Source: Neisseriaceae bacterium
GTDB taxonomy: Bacteria; Pseudomonadota; Gammaproteobacteria; Burkholderiales; UBA11063
Reading direction: 5' to 3'
Assembly (NCBI GenBank): GCA_947446595.1
Contig: CANFGS010000009.1
Coordinates: 1-64,000, forward strand
DNA length: 64,000 nucleotides
Position numbers and translations under genes: made by a program
Shown here: positions 55,768-62,128 of the stretch, piece by piece
Layout of the letters: every line of letters starts with the position of its first letter
Numbering within the stretch: position 1 is the stretch's first letter
Notes under the pieces: model-generated
Database searches by the model: none
What the model was told of the DNA's origin: nothing
Seen by the model: only the letters and a program-made list of their open reading frames with translations

Positions 55768-56031
55768 ATGCGTTTTGAGTGGGATGAAAATAAAAACCAA
55801 GCGAATATTAAAAAACATGGAATCGATTTTGAAACGGCATCCGAAGCTTTTAGTGATCCCAAATCTATTACTAGATTTGATCGCACAGTTAGAACTGAAT
55901 CTAGATTTCATTTAATTGGTAAAGTGAGAGGTATTTTAATAATTTTGGTAGCGTTTACAAAACGTAATTCTAATATTCGTATAATATCAGCACGTTCTGC
56001 TGGTAAAGATAAAGAGGTGTATAATGAGTAA
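55768..56031 (+). CDS. brnT: BrnT-family toxin
   Basis: 87-aa ribonuclease toxin of the RelE-like BrnT family. FEWDENKNQANIKKHGIDFETASEAFSDP, then RFHLIGKVRGILIILVAFTKRNSNIRIISARSAGKDKEVY are the family pattern (WD..K...N..KHG..F..A..F.D and RIISAR.A...E...Y). ATG 55768 has AAAGGA upstream; the track start (TTG 55711) coincides with the -35 box and is rejected. Overlaps brnA by 8 nt. Confidence 0.92.
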   Translation: MRFEWDENKNQANIKKHGIDFETASEAFSDPKSITRFDRTVRTESRFHLIGKVRGILIILVAFTKRNSNIRIISARSAGKDKEVYNE

Positions 56032-56347
56032 AATGACAAATATGCAATTAAAGAAATTATCGCAACTATCAGATGATGAAATTGATTATTCTGATATTCC
56101 ATCAGTTAAGAATACTAAAAACTGGAAGAGATTATACTCTGATGGAGCATCAGTAATCAGCGATAAAATTATGTTTGATGCCTTGTCCAAAGTTTTTGAA
56201 GAAGATCCTGAAAAAGTGCCTGTTACTATTAAACTTGATAAAAAAGTAATAACATTTTTTAAAGACCATAGTAAGAAATATCAAGTTAAAATAAATGAAG
56301 TATTACTAGCTTTTGTTAAAACTTACGAGCAATCGCACAGCCATTAA
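56024..56347 (+). CDS. brnA: BrnA-family antitoxin
   Basis: 107 aa with a disordered acidic N-terminus and the C-terminal ribbon-helix-helix BrnA domain (VPVTIKLDKKVITFFKDHSKKYQVKINEVLLAFVKTY). Neutralises BrnT and represses the operon as the complex. The toxin-first order is usual for brnTA. Its end is 17 nt from the next repeat copy. Confidence 0.9.
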   Translation: MSKMTNMQLKKLSQLSDDEIDYSDIPSVKNTKNWKRLYSDGASVISDKIMFDALSKVFEEDPEKVPVTIKLDKKVITFFKDHSKKYQVKINEVLLAFVKTYEQSHSH

Positions 56348-56364
56348 TATTAGAGCAAGAGCAT

Positions 56365-56540
56365 GGATTCCAAACTCATGACGAAACAGCAACATGTTTC
56401 TGTTTGGAATGACGTAGAAAATTCATCATTACCGCCTTTTCAATTTCGTCGCCACAGCATTTTTCCGTCATCCCAGCGCCATTTTTCGTCATCAAAGCGC
56501 CATTTTTCGTCATCCCAGCGAAGGCTGGGATCCATGCCCT
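56365..56540. repeat. Composite REP-like repeat, copy 2 (right of brnTA)
   Basis: Same order and orientation as copy 1 with one unit fewer and a few substitutions. Its terminal hairpin (ATCCCAGCGAAGGCTGGGAT) overlaps the 3' end of the following minus-strand glycosyltransferase gene and supplies its stop codon. Confidence 0.85.
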
Positions 56541-57640
56541 TGCCCTACTGCACCATACATCGCAACCAGTTTACCACTCTCTTTTTCCCAATTAAATTCA
56601 CCTAAAACAGCCTCTCGCCCTCTTTGCCCCATAGCATTAGCCTCGTCTGCATTATTAAGCAATTTCACACAAGCCTCTGCAATCTCACCACTATCCTCTG
56701 GATTAACCAAGATACCACATTGATATTTATCAATAATCTCACGCCATAGCGGAAAATCAGAAGCTATAACAGGTATACCTGAGACCATATACTCAAACAT
56801 TTTAATTGGGAGTGATTCAATATAGCTAGGAGTTGGTAATAATGTAACTAGGCCAATTTTAACTCGAGACAGTAATTTCACAATTTCATGACGATTTATT
56901 ATTCCTAGGTAATCTACTTTTTCATGACCTTGTAGCTCCATTAATTTTTCTAATGTAACATCACCACTAAAAGGCCCTGCCAGTTCCAGTTTGAGATTAC
57001 TGGTTGCCAATGATTCGACTATTGGAATAATACCTCGAGTTTTAGAGATACTACCGATATAGCATAGACTATTATCTCTTGAATTCCAGTCTACACTAAC
57101 TTGGTTTAACTCTGATAAGATTGGGTAATTACATACTGTTATGGTATTTGGGTTATATTTACTAAAACGTTTAGCAATAATTGGGGTTGCTGTAATTATT
57201 CCGAAAAATTTCTTACTACAGTATTTTTCGATACTTTCGACTAATCTTGATACAATTGGGCGAATAAATTTAGGTATCCAATGTTTACTCATTACTTGTT
57301 TTGGTAGATCTTCGTGTACATCATAGATTACTTTGATACCATGTTTGGTGAGTTTATGACACATTATAAGTAGTTCTGGGTCATGGAAATGCACAAATTC
57401 TGGCTTAAGCTCTAGAATTTTATTATAGATTTTGTTTGGAGTATGCCGCATTCTATCTTGTCTAGTAGTTGGCTTACCTACACTATAAATACTAACTCCT
57501 GATTTAATTTCATCTGGCATATCATCCGCAACAATAAGACTAACACTATGCCCCGCATTTGCAAGGGTAACGCATTCCTTAACAAATATACGAATATCAT
57601 AGCGAGGATGCGCCGAAGTAATATGACAAACCCTACTCAT
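56510..57640 (-). CDS. GT4-family glycosyltransferase
   Basis: 376 aa, GT-B fold: ITSAHPRYDIRIFVKECVTLANAGHSVSLIVAD, FVHFHDPELLIMCHK, VIYDVHEDLPKQ, and the GT4 nucleotide-sugar site (MFEYMVSGIPVIASDFPLWREIIDKYQCGILVNPED, E-x7-E type). Probably adds a sugar to a surface polysaccharide or LPS. The last ten or so residues (GHGSQPSLG) are encoded by the REP-like repeat. Sugar and acceptor unknown; the gene is paired with a second GT4 at 57923. Confidence 0.85.
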   Translation of the reverse strand: MSRVCHITSAHPRYDIRIFVKECVTLANAGHSVSLIVADDMPDEIKSGVSIYSVGKPTTRQDRMRHTPNKIYNKILELKPEFVHFHDPELLIMCHKLTKHGIKVIYDVHEDLPKQVMSKHWIPKFIRPIVSRLVESIEKYCSKKFFGIITATPIIAKRFSKYNPNTITVCNYPILSELNQVSVDWNSRDNSLCYIGSISKTRGIIPIVESLATSNLKLELAGPFSGDVTLEKLMELQGHEKVDYLGIINRHEIVKLLSRVKIGLVTLLPTPSYIESLPIKMFEYMVSGIPVIASDFPLWREIIDKYQCGILVNPEDSGEIAEACVKLLNNADEANAMGQRGREAVLGEFNWEKESGKLVAMYGAVGQGHGSQPSLG

Positions 57641-57654
57641 ACCGTTCCCCTGCC

Positions 57655-57924
57655 ATATTTTCCGTCATCCCAGCATCTATCTCCGTCATCCCAGCGCTTA
57701 ATTCCGTCATCCCAGCATTTTTTTCCGTCATCCCAGCGTAGGCTGGGATCCATGCTCTTGCCCTCAAAGCCAGACAATTCTGATACAAAACAATCTTTAG
57801 AGCATGGATTCCAAACTCGTGACGAAACAGCAAATTGTTCATGTTTGGAATGACGAGAGAAATACGTCATCCCAGCATTTTTTTCCGTCATCCCAGCGTA
57901 GGCTGGGATCCATGCTCTTGCCCT
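57655..57924. repeat. REP-like repeat block between two GT genes
   Basis: Tandem GTCATCCCAGC units, the hairpin ATCCCAGC-GTAG-GCTGGGAT, a GGATTCCAAACTCGTGACG...GTTTGGAATGACG element, and a second CATCCCAGC/hairpin unit ending CATGCTCTTGCCCT. It fills nearly the whole gap between the two glycosyltransferases and touches the stop of the second. Confidence 0.85.
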
Positions 57925-59182
57925 AAATCGTCTCATCAAGAAACCTCTTCGCCAAAATCTTATAATCATGGTGTATCTTAACATAATCATGCCCATTAGC
58001 CCCAAGCTCTTCCCTAACTACTTTATCATCTCCCGCAATCATATTAATAGCATTTATAATCGCCGTCACATCTTGAGCTTCAACGGATACCCCACATTTA
58101 GCATCAGCCACAAGATCATTCCCTGCTGTAACCGAATGCACTACAGGCTTCCCAGACAACATATAGTCAAATAATTTATTAGGACAAATACCAAAGCGAT
58201 AAATAGATAGCTTATTCCACCCAATATATAAAGCATCCATCCGACTTAAAAAATCAGGAATCTGTGCTTTTGGTATTGCTGGTAGAACAAATATATTAGT
58301 TATGCTTTCGTTAGTTACACGCTTTAATAATACTTCTTTATTAGCCCCATTACCAACCAAAACCACAGCTATATTTTTATCAAGCTGTTTAGCAGCCGTT
58401 AATAAAAAATCAAGAGCATTTGATTCACCCATACCACCAGCATAACCAAGTAAGAAATCATACTGTTGTTTTATTTCATTAATTTTATTTAAGTGATTTT
58501 CTGATACCGCTTCTTTCGCCTGTTCCCAATCTGCAACTGATACTCCATTAGGAATATAGATAAATTTATTTGGATCAAGCCCATGTTCCATCATATAGCT
58601 TTTTGCTTTAGGTAATAGGCTTACTACCTTATCAGCAACTCTATACCCAAAATCTTCCGCTCTTTGCATTAGCATAATAAAAGGATGTTTTTTTGACATA
58701 CCATTTAGTTCAATAGGGGTAAGTGGCCATAAATCATGGACTTCATAAACGAATCTCGCCCCTGTTTTTTTAGCAATTTTAGATGCTACTTTGGTATCAA
58801 AAGGGTAAGTTGAAGATGCGATAACCAGATCTGGAATATCAAACTTGGAGTTAGTATTATCAGGTATATTTTTACCCTTAATAATAGCTGGTATTAATTT
58901 CCTTACCCGCTTTAGAAAGCTAAATATATTAATCACTCTTTTTATACCATTACCTGGGTAGTCAGGTGTTCTACACCAAATATACCTAATTCCATCAATA
59001 TTTTCAACTAAATAATTTTGCCCCTGAGGAATAGCTATATGGCTCCTAAGGTGTGAGACATTACTAGCAACAATAGTAACATTATGCCCTAGCCTCACCC
59101 ATTCACGAGCTAGATAATAAGGACGATACTCCATCCCATAGCTCAAGCTTCCAGCATAGTGATTAATATATAATATGTTCAT
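57923..59182 (-). CDS. GT4-family glycosyltransferase (WbuB-like)
   Basis: 419 aa. INHYAGSLSYGMEYRPYYLAREWVRLGHNVTIVASNVSHLR, IWCRTPDYPGNG, FVYEVHDLWPLTPIEL, and the C-terminal GT4 site CPNKLFDYMLSGKPVVHSVTAGNDLVADAKCGVSVEAQD. Resembles WbuB-type transferases of O-antigen clusters. Likely surface-glycan synthesis. Its TAG stop is the first bases of the adjacent repeat block (TAGGGCAAGAGCATGG). Confidence 0.85.
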   Translation of the reverse strand: MNILYINHYAGSLSYGMEYRPYYLAREWVRLGHNVTIVASNVSHLRSHIAIPQGQNYLVENIDGIRYIWCRTPDYPGNGIKRVINIFSFLKRVRKLIPAIIKGKNIPDNTNSKFDIPDLVIASSTYPFDTKVASKIAKKTGARFVYEVHDLWPLTPIELNGMSKKHPFIMLMQRAEDFGYRVADKVVSLLPKAKSYMMEHGLDPNKFIYIPNGVSVADWEQAKEAVSENHLNKINEIKQQYDFLLGYAGGMGESNALDFLLTAAKQLDKNIAVVLVGNGANKEVLLKRVTNESITNIFVLPAIPKAQIPDFLSRMDALYIGWNKLSIYRFGICPNKLFDYMLSGKPVVHSVTAGNDLVADAKCGVSVEAQDVTAIINAINMIAGDDKVVREELGANGHDYVKIHHDYKILAKRFLDETI

Positions 59183-59199
59183 TTAATTAACTTCCCTCA

Positions 59200-59330
59200 T
59201 ATTCTGTCATTCCAGCAATTTTTTTGTCATCAAAGCATCAGCTAAATCGTCATCCAGCACCTTTATTTCGTCATCCCAGCAACTTTTTGTCATCCCAGCG
59301 TAGGCTGGGATCCATGCCCTAATGCCCTTG
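59200..59330. repeat. REP-like repeat block, copy 4
   Basis: Degenerate GTCATCCCAGC units ending in ATCCCAGCGTAGGCTGGGATCCATGCCCT. Located in the 717-nt gene-free gap 59183-59899. Confidence 0.8.
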
Positions 59331-59362
59331 CACTAAAACATTATTTACCATATTTTGTTCTT

Positions 59363-59430
59363 TGTGCTGTGCGGCAGCACACCCCACTCCCTTTCTTGCT
59401 TGAACAAGGTCGGCGGCAAAGAATTCAAGC
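59363..59430. other. GC-richer segment with two small hairpins
   Basis: TGTGCTG-TGCGG-CAGCACA (59363-59381) and GCTTGAA...TTCAAGC (59398-59404 / 59424-59430) lie in a stretch visibly GC-richer than its surroundings. No ORF. May be a decayed RNA gene or part of the element at 59434-59553. Confidence 0.35.
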
Positions 59431-59433
59431 CCA

Positions 59434-59553
59434 GACAAGATTTTTAACGGACTTTATTTATTAATTTAGCTAAAACATTTAAAACTCGCTGCGCGGGGAC
59501 AATAAAGGTTTTTTAACGCTAAATTAATAAATAAAATCCTAAATCTTTAATAG
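59434..59553. repeat. MITE-like element or structured RNA with long inverted repeat
   Basis: The arm at 59449-59470 and the arm at 59518-59539 are inverted copies matching at 21 of 22 positions (core TTTATTTATTAATTTAGC). Weaker pairing (AAGATTT) extends outward to about 59434 and 59553. The 47-nt centre contains CTCGCTGCGCGGGGAC. No ORF. Confidence 0.55.
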
Positions 59554-59582
59554 GCGATATATAAGCTACGACTAAATACTAT

Positions 59583-59646
59583 AGAGCAAAGAGCATGGAT
59601 TCCAAACTCGTGACGAAACAGCATCTAGTTCATGTTTGGAATGACG
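59583..59646. repeat. GGATTCCAAAC...GTTTGGAATGAC element, solo copy
   Basis: Stand-alone copy of the second repeat family, with 9-bp arms ATTCCAAAC/GTTTGGAAT and the shared TCGTGACGAAACAGCA interior. It shows that this half can exist without the GTCATCCCAGC units. Confidence 0.75.
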
Positions 59647-59760
59647 AATAAAAACCAGTAACCCCAATATTCAGCACGCCATTATAGCTACTGAATTTAC
59701 ACACAAAAACAGCGCATTAACTGTTGCCACAACGTCTAATTTCCATCATAGAAGCAACCG

Positions 59761-59865
59761 CTAAATCGTCATCCACGCAACTTTATTTCGTCATCCCAGC
59801 ATCTTTTTCCGTCATCCCAGCGCTTCAATTTTCGTCATCCCAGCGCAGGCTGGGATCCATGCCCT
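59761..59865. repeat. REP-like repeat block, copy 6
   Basis: Three to four GTCATCCCAGC units ending in ATCCCAGCGCAGGCTGGGATCCATGCCCT, 35 nt from the end of the GIY-YIG gene. Confidence 0.8.
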
Positions 59866-59899
59866 CATGCTCTTGCACTTGCCCCAACTGCCCAATCAC

Positions 59900-60187
59900 C
59901 TACAACAAATCCGAATACAAATCCCTCCACTGCGGATTAGCCTCCTCAATCAAATTTATCTTCCATTGTCGCTGCCAAGCTTTCATCTGCTTCTCACGAG
60001 TTATTGCACTTACCATATCCTCATGCAACTCAAAATAAACTAAATCATGCACAGAATGCTCTTTAGTAAACCCATCAATTACATCATTCTTATGTTGCCA
60101 AACTCGCTTCACCAAATCACTAGTCACCCCAATATACAAGGTTCCATTTGGTTTACTTGAGAGGATATATACTGCTGCTTTGTTCAT
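59900..60187 (-). CDS. GIY-YIG domain protein (putative endonuclease)
   Basis: 95-aa single-domain protein: AVYILSSKPNGTLYIGVTSDLVKRVWQHKND contains the GIY-YIG-type YIL/YIG pair and catalytic Arg; VYFELHEDMVSAITREKQMKAWQRQWKINLIEEANPQWRDLY is the usual rest of the family. The E in AITREKQMKAW is the likely metal-site Glu. Common as an orphan gene of unknown role (YhbQ relatives); possibly DNA repair or mobile-element derived. Confidence 0.88.
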   Translation of the reverse strand: MNKAAVYILSSKPNGTLYIGVTSDLVKRVWQHKNDVIDGFTKEHSVHDLVYFELHEDMVSAITREKQMKAWQRQWKINLIEEANPQWRDLYSDLL

Positions 60188-60302
60188 AAAATTTATTTCT
60201 CCAAATTACTTTATCTTTATAATAAGGAGCTATGTTTTAATTTTTTGTACTACTATCATTTTACATATTACCAAATCACGCAACTAAGTTTTTATTTCAC
60301 AA

Positions 60303-61991
60303 TTACAAAGTTATACCACCGCTATTTATTTTTGTATCTAAATATGAAATTAAGCGATATTTGAGCAAATCATGCATAGATGATAAAAGAGGAGCTCTTT
60401 CACATCGATTTATTTGTATATTATTACATTTTTGTAACTGGTATTTAATTCCATTAATATCAAACAAAGCATTAAAATCAACTGGATAAGGTTTGATGGG
60501 ACATTCGTCAACTGAATTATAAGAAATAACTTTCCCTGCTGTCTGCGATACAGCTTTTAGATAATAATGAAATTCTGTACCAATACCACCATAACTCTTA
60601 GATTCATCAGAAAAATCAAAGGCAATAAGCATTAAATTAAAATCATTAAAGAATTGCAATTCATGAAATAAATTAGGAAAATGCATTTTCACCAGTAAAT
60701 CATAAACCTTTGGAATAATCTCATAAAATCTTTGTCTGATTGAAATAATATTATTAAATTCAAATGTTAATAAACCAAAATAGTTACCCCTATTAACTTC
60801 TTTAATATCCATGGATTGTAAAAACTGTATTAATTCTGTAACAGTATTAATACTAACGGTTTCTGTTGAAGGAAATAAACAAATATCATTTGTATTAGGT
60901 AAATAAGTATTAATAGAATTTATTATTTCAGTCAATGAATATGAATACTGACCACGCTGAAATTTTATCATGCTGTGATATTTATCAATAAAATCAAATA
61001 AAAACTCAGTAGCCAAGAAAAAATCTTTTACTAATACTGGAATTTTGAGTTTACCAAAAACACCTGTTATTAAGTTAGATTTTATACACTCATATGCAAA
61101 TTGTTGATGGCGTGTCTTTATGGGGTTTTCCGAAAAGTATACTTTTTGTTGAATAATTGTTTCATTATTATATTTTTGCATTATACTATCATTTTGTTCA
61201 AATTCTTTTATTTGAACATCATTTAACTCGTAGGAAATCGGGTAAAAAACATAGTTAGCTGCATTATCCGAATAATGACAGATACCTATACCTATTTTCC
61301 AATAATTTGGGTAAATTGCATTTTTTAAAGAAGAAAAATCATTATCTAATAGATTATTATAGCAATCTAAAAACAAATGTATTTCTTTATATTTTGGGCT
61401 GGTTTTTCCTATTGAAGTATTCTTATATTTATTTAGTTCTTGAATTGCATTTTCAAGTTGTTGCACTCGCTGACATTTGACGTCATAATCATCAAGAATA
61501 ATTGCTTGATTATTCAAAATCTTAGTGAATTCAGTAACACAATGGGTTGTATGATTTTTCTGAATATAGTGAGTTTTCTCAAAATAAATAGTTATAGTTT
61601 TTTGTATTGCTGTCATTTTATTTAAGTAAGTTTCACACTTTAATCTATCCATGTGCATCCAGAATGCTATTTCATTATTGTACACTACAATTAGTACAAT
61701 AGGTAGCTTCTGAGATTTACAATGTTCGAGAAATGATCTTTCAACAGAATATACTGGATTTTCGCTGTGCGTAATTGATTTTGAAGTCCCCTTTACTTGA
61801 ACTTCAAGAGTGCCAATTGTAGTATTAGAACCAGATGTCAGAAGCTTAATATTTCCATCAACAAAAGCTGTTTTATCATTAGCTTTAATATCTGGTATTA
61901 TTTGTTTACTAGTTCTTAACCAAATTTTTAAATTATCTACTGCATTTTCTTCAACAATTATATTATGTTGTTTTGTGTTTGCCATTAACAT
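60303..61991 (-). CDS. DUF4365-like nuclease-domain protein, uncharacterised C-terminus
   Basis: 562 aa. The N-terminal ~150 residues look like DUF4365, a PD-(D/E)xK nuclease-like domain: D45-G in AFVDGNIKLLTSGS and E63-V-Q65-V-K67 in GTLEVQVKGTSKS, then LPIVLIVVYNNEIAFWMHMD. The remaining ~400 residues have no motif that I recognise. It is downstream of hsdR on the same strand, with one tiny ORF between. Likely part of the restriction/defence locus, but the target is unknown. Start at ATG 61991 or 61985. Confidence 0.6.
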   Translation of the reverse strand: MLMANTKQHNIIVEENAVDNLKIWLRTSKQIIPDIKANDKTAFVDGNIKLLTSGSNTTIGTLEVQVKGTSKSITHSENPVYSVERSFLEHCKSQKLPIVLIVVYNNEIAFWMHMDRLKCETYLNKMTAIQKTITIYFEKTHYIQKNHTTHCVTEFTKILNNQAIILDDYDVKCQRVQQLENAIQELNKYKNTSIGKTSPKYKEIHLFLDCYNNLLDNDFSSLKNAIYPNYWKIGIGICHYSDNAANYVFYPISYELNDVQIKEFEQNDSIMQKYNNETIIQQKVYFSENPIKTRHQQFAYECIKSNLITGVFGKLKIPVLVKDFFLATEFLFDFIDKYHSMIKFQRGQYSYSLTEIINSINTYLPNTNDICLFPSTETVSINTVTELIQFLQSMDIKEVNRGNYFGLLTFEFNNIISIRQRFYEIIPKVYDLLVKMHFPNLFHELQFFNDFNLMLIAFDFSDESKSYGGIGTEFHYYLKAVSQTAGKVISYNSVDECPIKPYPVDFNALFDINGIKYQLQKCNNIQINRCERAPLLSSMHDLLKYRLISYLDTKINSGGITL

Positions 61992-62001
61992 ATTTCCATT
62001 A

Positions 62002-62091
62002 TTAGCTTTTCATATTCATAATAACATCTTCTATTGAATAGTCAACCAATTCAATTAATCCATTGTTATCTAGCTCTGTAAAATTAATCAT
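62002..62091 (-). CDS. 29-aa micro-ORF between hsdR and the DUF4365-like gene
   Basis: MINFTELDNNGLIELVDYSIEDVIMNMKS, ATG 62091 to TAA 62002, 37 nt after hsdR. AAGG lies about 11 nt upstream of ATG. It might be a leader peptide, a remnant, or chance. No family recognised. Confidence 0.25.
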   Translation of the reverse strand: MINFTELDNNGLIELVDYSIEDVIMNMKS

Positions 62092-62128
62092 TTTATTGCA
62101 ACCTTAATATTAGTATACTTTATAAAAA

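Noticed and set aside
57633-58005. ORFs 57633-57842 and 57637-58005 (RAWIPAYAGMTE... peptides)
   Set aside because: They are translations of the GTCATCCCAGC/GCTGGGATCC repeats, a familiar annotation artefact.
55462-60038. Plus-strand ORFs 55462-55671, 56363-56605, 57548-57853 and 59724-60038
   Set aside because: All run through the same repeats (FRHPSAIFRHQ, PSSQR... periodic peptides) and show no gene-like start or family.
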